This document shows, piece after piece, positions 27,565-35,959 of a stretch of 64,000 nucleotides of DNA. The position numbers and the translations under genes were made by a program. Every line of letters starts with the position of its first letter. The first letter of the stretch is position 1. Location: NCBI GenBank assembly GCA_949284175.1, contig CASDVE010000003.1, positions 1 to 64,000 on the forward strand. Reading direction: 5' to 3'. This DNA is from an uncultured Eubacteriales bacterium (lineage in GTDB: Bacteria; Bacillota; Clostridia; Lachnospirales; Lachnospiraceae). The notes beneath the pieces were generated by a model. The model was not told the DNA's origin. It made no database searches and saw only the letters and a list, made by a program, of their open reading frames with translations.

Positions 27565-28392
27565 ATGTTTAAAAATTTGAAAGACTTAAGAGAAGAGAAA
27601 GGCACGCTTGTAGCATCTCATAGAGGGACATCAACTGGAAATATTCCATGTAATACAATAGCAGCATTTGATATTGCATTAAAAGAAGGTGCTGATATTT
27701 TAGAGATGGATTTATTTAAAAGTGTTGATGGTGAAATTTTTGTTTTCCATACTGGGATGGAGCCAAGTCATTTAGATAGACATATTCATATTGAAAGGCT
27801 AACAGCAGAAGAAATTAAAAATTTAAGACTGTGCAATGGCGATTTAGAAGAAACGTTTATAAGTGTGAATAAATTTGATGATGTACTTGAACATTTCAAA
27901 GGAAGAGCAATTTTAAATTTGGATAGAAGTATTAAAATCTTAGATTCTGTCATAGAGGTTGTAGAAAGACATAATATGAGAGAACAGATATTATTAAAGA
28001 GCGATCCCTCAGAGCAATCATTAAAGATGGTAGAAACATTTGCACCTGAGTATGATTATATGCCAATTTTTATGGAAAAAGATTGTGCATTTGATAAAAT
28101 AGAAAATATGAATATTAATTGTGTTGGTGCTGAACTTGTATTCGCATCAGAAGATGCAGAAATTGCACAAGATAGTTATATTGAAAAGCTACATAAAAAA
28201 GGAAAAATTGTTTGGATGAATTCTCTTGTGTATTCTAGCAAAGTTCCTTTGGCAGCAGGACACAGTGATGATATTTCTTTAACGGACGATCCAGAAAAAG
28301 GATGGGGATGGTTAGTGGATAAAGGAGCTGACATTATACAGACAGATTGGACTTATCATTGCGTAGACTTTTTGAAGAATCGCAAAAGATAA
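27565..28392 (+). CDS. Glycerophosphodiester phosphodiesterase family protein
   Basis: A 275-residue GDPD-family TIM barrel that splits glycerophosphodiesters into glycerol 3-phosphate and an alcohol. Catalytic and metal residues are visible: H19-R-G, E47-x-D49 in LEMDLFKSVDGE and H62, followed by T-G where most family members have H-D. No signal peptide is present, so it acts in the cytosol on imported substrate. It follows the permease by 7 bp and ends the operon. The context makes a diester importer plus hydrolase plausible. Confidence 0.88.
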   Translation: MFKNLKDLREEKGTLVASHRGTSTGNIPCNTIAAFDIALKEGADILEMDLFKSVDGEIFVFHTGMEPSHLDRHIHIERLTAEEIKNLRLCNGDLEETFISVNKFDDVLEHFKGRAILNLDRSIKILDSVIEVVERHNMREQILLKSDPSEQSLKMVETFAPEYDYMPIFMEKDCAFDKIENMNINCVGAELVFASEDAEIAQDSYIEKLHKKGKIVWMNSLVYSSKVPLAAGHSDDISLTDDPEKGWGWLVDKGADIIQTDWTYHCVDFLKNRKR

Positions 28393-28399
28393 ATAATAT

Positions 28400-28443
28400 A
28401 AAAAGCTATGAAGAAGTAAAATATACTCTTTGTGGCTTTTTTA
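28400..28443 (+). terminator. Terminator of the importer/GDPD operon
   Basis: AAAAAGCTATGAAG (28400-28413) pairs with CTTTGTGGCTTTTT (28428-28441) using several G-U pairs; a T run is part of the second arm. Confidence 0.65.
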
Positions 28444-28539
28444 TATAGAGAATGTAATAAAAAATAATTAGAATATTTTTTGTAGCAATTAAATTTATGG
28501 AGATGTGTTTTTTATCATTAAGAAAGTTGGGGGAGCATC

Positions 28540-29235
28540 ATGGATTGGTTCTTAGATGTGGTGGAGCTATTAAAAGAATTAAATATATTTTCGATTATAT
28601 TAAGAGTGAATCTTGCCGTATTATGTGGTGGAATATTAGGGATCGAACGCGGAAGAGCCAATCAGTCAGCCGGGATGAGAACGTATATTTTAGTGTGTCT
28701 TGGAGCAACCATTGTGATGTTAACAGGAGAATATATGTTTTATGAGTTCAATTCTGGCGATCCAGCGAGATTAGGGGCGCAGGTGATCAGTGGAATCGGA
28801 TTTTTAGGAGCAGGCAGTATTATCGTAGAAGGAAATACGAAGGTCAGAGGGCTGACAACAGCAGCTGGATTATGGGCAGCTGCATGTATTGGACTAGTGA
28901 TTGGAGTTGGATTCTATTCTTGTGGTATTATTGCGACGATTGCTGTATATATTGTGATATCTAAGTTTCGTACAATAGCCAACTATTTTACACATAATGA
29001 TATGTGGTTGAGAGTCTATGTTGAGTTTGAATCCATAAGCCATATACAGATGGTTTGTTCTGTGATAGAGTCCTTTGGACTACAAATTGGGGATGTCATG
29101 CTGAATAATCCAAATAACTCTGGTAACTATAATGCCATTATTTCTTTTAAAAATACAGAAAATAAAAGTGATAAAGAGATAAGCAGTTTTATAAAAAAGT
29201 TAGAAGGAATTGAAACAGTCAAATTTGTTTATTAA
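28540..29235 (+). CDS. MgtC/SapB family membrane protein (first copy)
   Basis: A 231-residue protein with four to five N-terminal helices of the MgtC/SapB family, including GGILGIERGRANQSAGMRTY and GLTTAAGLWAAACIG, and a C-terminal soluble ACT-like part (about 155-231). MgtC proteins affect Mg2+ homeostasis and virulence in other bacteria by acting on membrane ATPases; here the role is unknown. The ribosome-binding site is gggggag. It is followed by a ruined udp copy, and the same gene pair recurs at 29751-31369. Confidence 0.88.
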   Translation: MDWFLDVVELLKELNIFSIILRVNLAVLCGGILGIERGRANQSAGMRTYILVCLGATIVMLTGEYMFYEFNSGDPARLGAQVISGIGFLGAGSIIVEGNTKVRGLTTAAGLWAAACIGLVIGVGFYSCGIIATIAVYIVISKFRTIANYFTHNDMWLRVYVEFESISHIQMVCSVIESFGLQIGDVMLNNPNNSGNYNAIISFKNTENKSDKEISSFIKKLEGIETVKFVY

Positions 29236-29346
29236 TAACCTAGAAAAACAAAATGAGGTATTGTCTTATTCTCATATTCGATCTTTTGTATACTGATGAT
29301 ATAGAATCGAATCAGTAAAACTTGGAAAGTATGAGAGGTGGTTGTG

Positions 29347-29490
29347 ATGCCATTAGTTTGTGCAAAAGGAAAGGAATTTCATATTGATGTGGCAAAAGGA
29401 GAAGTTGGAAGATCCACAAGTTTATGATATAGATGGAGTGATACAGTGGTGGAAGCGATGAGAACCTTGATTTTACGGGATAAAAAATAA
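29347..29490 (+). pseudogene. udp: Internally deleted copy of the uridine phosphorylase gene
   Basis: The first 67 bases match the start of the intact udp gene at 30599 with four differences, and the last roughly 80 match its end (the block around ggaagcgatgagaacctt is identical). The middle, about 620 bp, is missing. The junction lies at GTTGGAAGAT (29404-29413); in the intact gene the breakpoints carry GTTGGAAGAT (30656) and GTTAGAAGAT (31282), so deletion between short repeats is the likely cause. The join is out of frame and the reading stops soon after. It keeps a ribosome-binding site (gagaggtgg) and its own terminator. Confidence 0.85.
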
Positions 29491-29506
29491 TTAAACAAGA
29501 GAAAAC

Positions 29507-29556
29507 AAATAGGGCTGATTTTATAAAAGTGATTTTATAGAACAGCCCTATTTTCA
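29507..29556 (+). terminator. Terminator after the udp pseudogene
   Basis: AATAGGGCTG (29508-29517) pairs with CAGCCCTATT (29543-29552) and is followed by TTTT. Confidence 0.75.
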
Positions 29557-29561
29557 TATAT

Positions 29562-29735
29562 TAGAAAATTACGTTTTCTAGTATATAAAAAATGCACTAT
29601 GTGCAAACGATGCACAGCACGTAGAGGGGAGATTTTACTTCGTAAACTACGTGCTCACAGCAAGTGTATGTTGATAGAAGTTACCTAAAGTCGTGAAGAG
29701 TATGCAATACACACTTTGTTAAAAAAAAGATAGGA
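29562..29735 (+). promoter_or_regulatory. Structured leader before the second mgtC gene
   Basis: The 190 bp before the second mgtC gene hold several inverted repeats: TAGAAAA/TTTTCTA (29562-29580), TGCAC/GTGCA overlapping GTGCA/TGCAC (about 29592-29617), AGCACGTAG/CTACGTGCT (about 29617-29656), and AGTGTATGTTG with CAATACACACT (about 29664-29718, one mismatch). The arms overlap, allowing alternative folds. The conserved core of the Mg2+ M-box is not seen, so no known riboswitch is assigned. Confidence 0.45.
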
Positions 29736-29750
29736 AAAAGGAGTGGTAAT

Positions 29751-30449
29751 ATGAAAGAAGAGTTGTTACAATATATGGCATTACAATTGGGGTATGTAGG
29801 GAGAATTTTATTAGCAGGAATTTGCGGATATGCCATTGGATTAGAGCGTCAGACAAAGCGAAAAATGGCAGGTCGCAAAACTCATGTTATTGTAGCAATT
29901 ACAGCAGCTCTTATGATCATTCTTTCAAAATATGGGTTTGATGATGTATTGGGAGAATATATAAAACTTGATCCTTCACGTGTAGCGGCGGGAATTGTAA
30001 CAGCCATTGGATTTTTAGGCTCTGGAATGATTTTCTCTAAAAACAATAATGTCATTGGTTTGACAACCTCTGCAGGAATTTGGGCAACGGTTGGTGTTGG
30101 GATGGCAATGGGCTCAGGAATGTATCTTATTGGAGTATTAACAACATTGATGATTATATTTTCTGAATTGTTTCTTGGGAGAAAAAGTAATACAACAGAG
30201 AGTGTAGAAGTTGAGCGAGAAATAGAGATAGAGTATATAGAGGAAGTGGAGTCCGAGATTAATATAGCATCTATTTTACAATCTGGATTTGATGAAAATG
30301 GTTTTCAAGTTGAGAAAGTACAGATTAAGAGAGAAGATAACGGGGTTACAAAAATTATTATATCTGTTTGTTCGGATGAAAAAACGAATCCATTTTTCTT
30401 GATGGAATTAATGGATCGATATAAGGAGATTATAAAGGTATCTTTATAA
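29751..30449 (+). CDS. MgtC/SapB family membrane protein (second copy)
   Basis: A 232-residue paralogue of the protein at 28540 with the same plan: N-terminal membrane part (AGICGYAIGLERQTKRKMAG, GLTTSAGIWATVGVG) and a soluble C-terminal part, here with a very acidic linker (VEREIEIEYIEEVESE). The ribosome-binding site is aaaggagtgg. The two copies differ clearly in sequence, so the duplication is not recent or they were gathered separately. It precedes the intact udp gene by 150 bp. Confidence 0.87.
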   Translation: MKEELLQYMALQLGYVGRILLAGICGYAIGLERQTKRKMAGRKTHVIVAITAALMIILSKYGFDDVLGEYIKLDPSRVAAGIVTAIGFLGSGMIFSKNNNVIGLTTSAGIWATVGVGMAMGSGMYLIGVLTTLMIIFSELFLGRKSNTTESVEVEREIEIEYIEEVESEINIASILQSGFDENGFQVEKVQIKREDNGVTKIIISVCSDEKTNPFFLMELMDRYKEIIKVSL

Positions 30450-30598
30450 AGCTACATAGGAAGAAGAGAATAGATAGAGTTTTGTTTATGAACATGGATA
30501 GAGCGTTTGAAATAAAAATTTTTATTTTAATATGAGAAAAAGTAGTATAATATAAAATAAGATACAAAAGCGGTGTAGAATAAGATAGGAGGATGATT

Positions 30599-31369
30599 AT
30601 GTCATTAGTATATGCAAAAGGAAAAGAATTTCATATTGATGTGGCAAAAGGAGAAGTTGGAAGATATGTGATCCTTCCGGGGGATCCAGGACGTTGTGAA
30701 AAGATAGCAAACTATTTAGACAATCCAGTGAAAGTGGCTTCTAACCGAGAATATGTCACCTATACTGGGGAATTAGAGGGGGTAAAAGTCAGCGTCACTT
30801 CAACGGGAATCGGTGGACCATCCGCATCCATCGCAATGGAAGAGTTGATACACTGTGGAGCGGATACATTTATTCGCGTTGGAACTTCTGGAGGAATGCA
30901 ACCGGAAGTCTGTGGTGGAGATATGGTTATCGCAACTGGAGCCATTCGATTTGAAGGAACGACAAAAGAATATGCACCCATTGAATATCCGGCGGTGGCA
31001 AACTTTGAAGTAGTATCCGCATTGAAAGAAGCTGCCGATAAGATGGGAGTGACTTCTCATTTAGGGGTGGTACAATGCAAAGATAATTTCTATGGACAGC
31101 ATTCTCCAGAAACGATGCCAGTTTCCTATGAATTAAAAGATAAGTGGAATGCTTGGCTAGGATGTGGGGCATTGGCATCGGAAATGGAATCCGCGGCGTT
31201 ATTTATTGTTGGAAGCGTTCGAAGAGTGAGAGTTGGTTCTGTTCTTTTAGTACTAGCAAACCAAACAAGACGAGAAATGGGGTTAGAAGATAAAGAAGTA
31301 TATGAAACGGATGGAGCAGTTCGAGTGGCTGTGGAAGCGATGAGAACCTTGATTTTAAAAGAAAAATAA
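30599..31369 (+). CDS. udp: Uridine phosphorylase
   Basis: A 256-residue nucleoside phosphorylase of the PNP/UDP family 1, splitting uridine with phosphate into uracil and ribose 1-phosphate. Phosphate- and ribose-site motifs are [20 protein letters not shown] and [10 protein letters not shown]; the uridine-type features fit Udp better than purine enzymes. The start is ATG 30599 after aggagg; an in-frame ATG at 30593 overlaps that site. TATAAT at 30546-30551 is the likely -10. An internally deleted copy lies at 29347. Confidence 0.9.
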   Translation: MSLVYAKGKEFHIDVAKGEVGRYVILPGDPGRCEKIANYLDNPVKVASNREYVTYTGELEGVKVSVTSTGIGGPSASIAMEELIHCGADTFIRVGTSGGMQPEVCGGDMVIATGAIRFEGTTKEYAPIEYPAVANFEVVSALKEAADKMGVTSHLGVVQCKDNFYGQHSPETMPVSYELKDKWNAWLGCGALASEMESAALFIVGSVRRVRVGSVLLVLANQTRREMGLEDKEVYETDGAVRVAVEAMRTLILKEK

Positions 31370-31373
31370 TGAG

Positions 31374-31417
31374 AAAAAAGGATGTGATACTAAGGGATTA
31401 GTATACATCCTTTTTTA
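31374..31417 (+). terminator. udp terminator
   Basis: AAAAAAGGATGT..ATACTA (from 31374) pairs with TAGTAT..CATCCTTTTTT (to 31417). Confidence 0.85.
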
Positions 31418-31505
31418 TGTTTCTCATTGTTCCTTAGTTTTATAAATTCTATAACATAGAGATAATAATTTACCATTTTCTTTTATCGTTTCTATGGACT
31501 TTCTT

Positions 31506-32366
31506 TTATAGTAAAAGAAAGGTTCCTAAAATTAATAGCATCAGTCCCACTTTCGTTCTTGTTGAAATCACTTCTTTTAATACAAAATGGGAGAAGATAA
31601 CGGTTACAAGAATGCTCAATTTATCAATTGGAACGACAACGCTTGCATTTCCATCTTGAAGAGCACGATAGTAACAAAGCCAAGAGATACCTGTTGCCAT
31701 TCCAGAGAGCAGAAGATAAATCCAGCTCTTTTTTGAAATGGTAGGAATTTCTTTTTGCTTTCCTTGAAAGAAAACAAAAGCCCAAGCAAAGATAAAAACA
31801 AAAATAGTTCGAATGGCTGTTCCAAGTTGAGAGTTTACATTTTCAATTCCTATTTTTCCAAAGATTGCTGTTAGACTGGCAAAAAAAGCAGAACCAAAGC
31901 TATAAAAGAACCAGCGGTAATCAGAACCGTTATGGAGTTCTTTGATAGAATGAAGTTCTGTCATAAGCCATGTGCCAAAAGCAAGAAGAATAACGGCGAT
32001 AAAACTTTTGATTGTCATTGCTTCATGAAGGAAGAGGGTGGCGAATACAATGGTTAGAATGGTGCTTGTTTTATCAATGGCGGATACTTTGTTGACTTCG
32101 CCAAGTTGTACCCCTCGAAAGTAACAAAGCCATGATGCTCCGGTGCTGACACCAGAGAGAATAAGAAAGCAGAAGGTGTAGCCTGAAATGCTGGTAATTT
32201 CATAGGTATGACCACTGATAAAAACAAGGAGCCAAGAAAATAGTAAAACGATGGTTGTTCGTAAGGCAGTGGCTAAATGAGAGTTTACATTTTGTACACC
32301 AATTTTTGATAAAATAGCTGTAATACCGGCAAAAAATGAAGAGGCAATGGCGAATAAAATCCACAT
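31506..32366 (-). CDS. DMT-superfamily transporter, EamA type
   Basis: A 286-residue membrane protein with ten helices made of two EamA repeats: the first begins FAGITAILSKIGVQNVNSHL and the second FASLTAIFGKIGIENVNSQL, an unusually clear internal duplication. Drug/metabolite transporters of this type export amino acids or other small molecules; the substrate cannot be told. The minus-strand start is preceded by aaagga. It stands alone and converges with udp. Confidence 0.9.
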   Translation of the reverse strand: MWILFAIASSFFAGITAILSKIGVQNVNSHLATALRTTIVLLFSWLLVFISGHTYEITSISGYTFCFLILSGVSTGASWLCYFRGVQLGEVNKVSAIDKTSTILTIVFATLFLHEAMTIKSFIAVILLAFGTWLMTELHSIKELHNGSDYRWFFYSFGSAFFASLTAIFGKIGIENVNSQLGTAIRTIFVFIFAWAFVFFQGKQKEIPTISKKSWIYLLLSGMATGISWLCYYRALQDGNASVVVPIDKLSILVTVIFSHFVLKEVISTRTKVGLMLLILGTFLLL

Positions 32367-32399
32367 AGTAAAAATCCTTTCTGTAACATCTTCTCACTG

Positions 32400-32869
32400 T
32401 GTTGATAAAATAACTCGATAAGAAAATATGGGGGTAGTCATGTTATTGAGAAAATTTCTGAATTATATAAAAAATTCAGATAATAATTTCTAAAAAATGG
32501 AAATATGAGGGGCGGAACGAAAAAAATACATAAAAATCGTGTTAATGTAGGAAATGATTCTTTGAATTTTTTGGAGAGTATCCTACAATGTGTAAAAAAA
32601 TTATATGTATAAATATGTATTAAAATAAAATATTTATACAATAAAATATGTATATAAAATACGATTATTATACTTGAGTTGGGACATGATATGAGAAAAA
32701 TTTTTAAGCATAATGAATAAAAATGAAAAAACTTCTTATGTTCTTTTACAATATTCCTATAATTTCCTTTTTTTTTAGCATACTAAATCAAAATAGAAAC
32801 TGTCAAGAGAAAAATAAAGAGAAGAAAAAGCCTAAAGTGATAAAAATAAAAATTTATAAAAAAACATAC
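32400..32869. other. A+T-rich intergenic region
   Basis: About 470 bp without a credible gene on either strand. The frames open here are lysine/isoleucine-rich products of A+T richness and lack ribosome-binding sites. The promoter of the DMT gene (minus) and spacer before the iron-operon promoter must lie here. Confidence 0.5.
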
Positions 32870-32898
32870 TTGACAGATAGGAGTAAGTTGGATATAAT
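32870..32898 (+). promoter_or_regulatory. Strong promoter upstream of the siderophore operon
   Basis: TTGACA (32870-32875) and TATAAT (32893-32898), both consensus, are 17 bp apart. Transcription would begin near 32905. Confidence 0.85.
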
Positions 32899-32913
32899 CC
32901 GATACATGTTCGA

Positions 32914-33052
32914 GTTAGAAACAACTAACCTTTGAGTTTTCAAAAAATACTGACAAATGTGATACATATATGACAGTAAATTGGAAAAAAGAAAAGTTAA
33001 AATCCATGTGTGTGGATTTATTTTTTCGAATACAGGTTAGTATCAGCTAACC
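32914..33052. promoter_or_regulatory. Two GTTAG-N6-CTAAC operator-like repeats with a terminator between
   Basis: GTTAG (32914-32918)..CTAAC (32925-32929) and GGTTAG (33035-33040)..CTAACC (33047-33052) are matching inverted repeats with six-base spacers. The half-site GGTTAG is also that of DtxR/IdeR boxes, but the spacer is longer than in the classic box. Between them AAATCCA (33000-33006) pairs with TGGATTT (33013-33019) followed by ATTTTTT, an intrinsic terminator. The first repeat lies just after the start of transcription. Iron-responsive control is the likely role. Confidence 0.55.
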
Positions 33053-33099
33053 CTATGGTTATACAGAAATATAATATGAAAAATTGAAGGAGAAAAACT

Positions 33100-34113
33100 A
33101 TGTCATCCATGATGAAAAAAATCCACATAGACGACAGGCGGAGAAAAAGAATTTGGACACATATGATTCTCATAGTGGTTCTTATTGTTTTATCCATTTT
33201 CTCAATTGGAATTGGAGCGGAGGATTTTAGTTTTTCTGCTTTATTTCAAGGGAATGGAAAAGAAACTTTCCTTGTGAGTATCAGCCGATTGCCAAGAACT
33301 CTTAGTATTATTATAACAGGAGCTGCCCTTAGCATGGCAGGGCTTATTATGCAGACCATTACAAATAATAAGTTTGTGTCCCCATCCACAGCCGGAACGA
33401 TGGAGTGGTGTCGTATGGGAGTGGCAATTGCAATTTTATGTGCAGGGGGGCAGTCCTCTTTTGTTAAGGTAACACTTGCCTTTGTTGTTGCGTTAGCTGG
33501 TACGATGTTGTTTATGGCATTATTACAAGGGTTAAAGATACGAAATGCTTTTGTTGTACCACTGGTTGGTATGATGATGGGAAATGTCGTAAGCTCTGTG
33601 ACTACTTTTTTTGCTTATCAATACGACATTATTCAAAATATGTCCTCTTGGCTTCAAGGAAACTTTGCTTTGATCATCAAAGGGAGATATGAGCTTTTAT
33701 ACTTGGGAATACCTTGTTTGATTATTGTTTATTTTTACGCTCATCGTTTTACCATTGCAGGAATGGGAGAAGAGTTTTCCACAGGGCTTGGTCAACAACA
33801 TAAGAAAATTGTTATGCTCGGTTTAGTCATTGTAGCTTTTACAACTTCCCTTGTTGTGGTAACTGTTGGAAGTATTCCGTTTATCGGATTGATTGTTCCA
33901 AACCTTGTATCCCTTTATCATGGAGATCATTTAAAAGGAACGCTATTAGAAACAGCATTGTTAGGTTCTGTGTTTGTTATGGCATGTGATATTTTTGGAC
34001 GCGTAATTATCGCACCATATGAAATGAATATCAGTGTCGTTGTCAGCGTGATTGGAAGTTTCTTATTTACAGTTCTTCTTTTCTGGAAAAATAGGAAAGG
34101 AGGAGCATCATGA
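33100..34113 (+). CDS. yclN: Ferric-siderophore ABC permease (YclN-like)
   Basis: A 337-residue FecCD-family permease with about nine helices. Family motifs are RLPRTLSIIITGAALSMAGL near the N-terminus and GSIPFIGLIVPNLVSL before the C-terminus. The permease-permease-ATPase-binding protein order is that of yclNOPQ (petrobactin) of Bacillus subtilis, and the separate homologous pair rather than a homodimer agrees. The ribosome-binding site is aaggag. The exact siderophore is not known. Confidence 0.87.
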   Translation: MSSMMKKIHIDDRRRKRIWTHMILIVVLIVLSIFSIGIGAEDFSFSALFQGNGKETFLVSISRLPRTLSIIITGAALSMAGLIMQTITNNKFVSPSTAGTMEWCRMGVAIAILCAGGQSSFVKVTLAFVVALAGTMLFMALLQGLKIRNAFVVPLVGMMMGNVVSSVTTFFAYQYDIIQNMSSWLQGNFALIIKGRYELLYLGIPCLIIVYFYAHRFTIAGMGEEFSTGLGQQHKKIVMLGLVIVAFTTSLVVVTVGSIPFIGLIVPNLVSLYHGDHLKGTLLETALLGSVFVMACDIFGRVIIAPYEMNISVVVSVIGSFLFTVLLFWKNRKGGAS

Positions 34114-35069
34114 AACAAGTTTCACATAAAAAACCTCTTGTGATTTTAGCAGTATTGACTGTCATTATTGTTGGAATTTTTATCAGTTGGGGATTGACTG
34201 AGGAGAATATGGCATTTTTTCTGCCAAGAAGATTAAAGAAAGTTGGAGCTATTTTGCTCACAAGTTATTGTATTGGATATTCTTCTGTTACGTTCCAAAC
34301 AGTAACCAATAATAAAATATTAACTCCGAGTGTTATGGGACTTGATTCCCTTTATCAATTCATTCAAACGATTATCGTTTTCTTTTTTGGTTCACAGCAA
34401 CTTGTGATGATGACAGGAATGGGCAATTTCTTTTTATCCATTGGATTTATGCTTATCTTTTCTTTCCTACTCTTTTTATTGTTATTTTGGAAAGAAGGAA
34501 AGAGTGTATACTTCCTTGTTCTTGCCGGAATGATTATTGGTGGATTGTTTAATGGTCTTGCAACATTTATGCAGGTATTGCTTGATCCAAATGAATTTCT
34601 CGTTTTACAAGGAAAGATGTTTGCAAGTTTTGATAAAATCAATGAAGGATTGTTTGGAATCAGCGTTGTTTTGGTAGCAATTAGTATGATTATCACATGG
34701 AAGGACTATGCAAGTCTGGATGCCATGTCACTGGGACAAGATCATGCTATCAATTTAGGGATTCCTTATAAGAAAATGTTATTTAAAAATCTTATGAATA
34801 CGGCAGTGTTAATTGCTGTTTCCACAGCGTTAACGGGTCCTATTACATTTTTAGGAATCCTAGTGGCAAGTCTTTCAAGGGAAATGATTCAGACATATCA
34901 TCATAGCAGTCGAGTACTAGGAGCGTTTTTATTAGGAGCATTTTCCCTTGTATTTGGACAGATGATGGTAGAAAGAGTCTTTGCATTTAACACAACCATT
35001 AGTGTAATTGTAAACTTTGTAGGCGGTATTTACTTTATTTATCTCATGTTGAAGGAGGCGAAACGATGA
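34110..35069 (+). CDS. yclO: Ferric-siderophore ABC permease (YclO-like)
   Basis: A 319-residue second FecCD-family permease, overlapping the first gene by 4 bp (ATGA type coupling). It shows RRLKKVGAILLTSYCIGYSS and the late GPITFLGILVASLSREM motif, both divergent from typical BtuC/FecC, as is usual for the YclO subgroup. It pairs with the preceding permease. Confidence 0.86.
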   Translation: MKQVSHKKPLVILAVLTVIIVGIFISWGLTEENMAFFLPRRLKKVGAILLTSYCIGYSSVTFQTVTNNKILTPSVMGLDSLYQFIQTIIVFFFGSQQLVMMTGMGNFFLSIGFMLIFSFLLFLLLFWKEGKSVYFLVLAGMIIGGLFNGLATFMQVLLDPNEFLVLQGKMFASFDKINEGLFGISVVLVAISMIITWKDYASLDAMSLGQDHAINLGIPYKKMLFKNLMNTAVLIAVSTALTGPITFLGILVASLSREMIQTYHHSSRVLGAFLLGAFSLVFGQMMVERVFAFNTTISVIVNFVGGIYFIYLMLKEAKR

Positions 35070-35824
35070 TAGCAGTAAAGGATATTCAAAAAAAATATGG
35101 AGAGAAAGCGGTTGTAGCAGATGTGACGCTTCAACTTCCAAAAGAAAAGATTATTGCTTTTATCGGAAGCAATGGAGCAGGAAAGAGTACTCTCATTTCC
35201 ATTATTAGTCGAACTCTTACAAAGGATAGTGGAGATGTCTACATTGATGAAATAGAGCTTGCCAACTGGAAGACACAAGTGCTTGCACAAAAGTTATCCA
35301 TATTAAAGCAAACCAACCATTTAAATATTCGTTTGACAGTGAGAGAACTGGTAGAATTTGGACGATTTCCGTATTCAAAAGGACGTCTGACACCAGAAGA
35401 TCATAAGAAGGTGGAGCAGGCGATTGCCTATATGGAATTGCAAACATTGGAAAATCGTTATCTGGATGAACTGAGCGGAGGACAAAGACAGATGGCATTT
35501 ATCGCCATGGTCATTGCTCAGGATACGGATTATATTTTTCTTGATGAACCATTAAACAACCTTGATATGCGTCACTCTGTTCAGATTATGAAGGTGCTTA
35601 GACGATTGGTGGATGAGATGGGAAAGACCATTATGGTCGTAATTCATGACATCAATTTTGTATCCTATTATGCGGATCACATCGTGGCAATGAAAGAAGG
35701 AAAGGTGATCTGTCAAGGAGATACAGAGCAAGTGATGAATCAAGAAGTGTTAAAAGAGATTTATGGAATGAACATTGATGTTCAAACAATGAATGGGAAA
35801 AAGATCTGTCTTTATTATGATTAA
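35066..35824 (+). CDS. yclP: Ferric-siderophore ABC ATPase (YclP-like)
   Basis: A 252-residue importer ATPase: Walker A GSNGAGKST, Q-loop region KQTNHLN, signature LSGGQRQM, Walker B YIFLDEPLNNLD and H-loop VIHD. It overlaps the permease gene by 4 bp and has gaaggaggcg as ribosome-binding site. Confidence 0.9.
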   Translation: MIAVKDIQKKYGEKAVVADVTLQLPKEKIIAFIGSNGAGKSTLISIISRTLTKDSGDVYIDEIELANWKTQVLAQKLSILKQTNHLNIRLTVRELVEFGRFPYSKGRLTPEDHKKVEQAIAYMELQTLENRYLDELSGGQRQMAFIAMVIAQDTDYIFLDEPLNNLDMRHSVQIMKVLRRLVDEMGKTIMVVIHDINFVSYYADHIVAMKEGKVICQGDTEQVMNQEVLKEIYGMNIDVQTMNGKKICLYYD

Positions 35825-35959
35825 GAGATGGATATTTTATAAAGATAAAAAGTAATTATTTTTTACATTGTATGAAACAGAAAGGAGAAGCATTGTTTTT
35901 ATAGATTCATAAAAGATGGAAAAATGTGAATAAAAAAATAAGACAATGCAAAAAGTATT

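Noticed and set aside
29562-29735. M-box (Mg2+) riboswitch before mgtC
   Set aside because: The conserved M-box core sequence is not present; only generic stems are seen, so no known family is assigned.
32914-32929. Classic DtxR/IdeR box
   Set aside because: Half-sites are similar, but the spacer is six bases rather than the short spacer of the classic 19-bp box; kept only as an operator-like repeat.
32723-32935. 70-residue plus-strand frame before the siderophore operon
   Set aside because: Lys/Ile/Asn-rich product of A+T richness; it runs through the consensus promoter and has no good ribosome-binding site.
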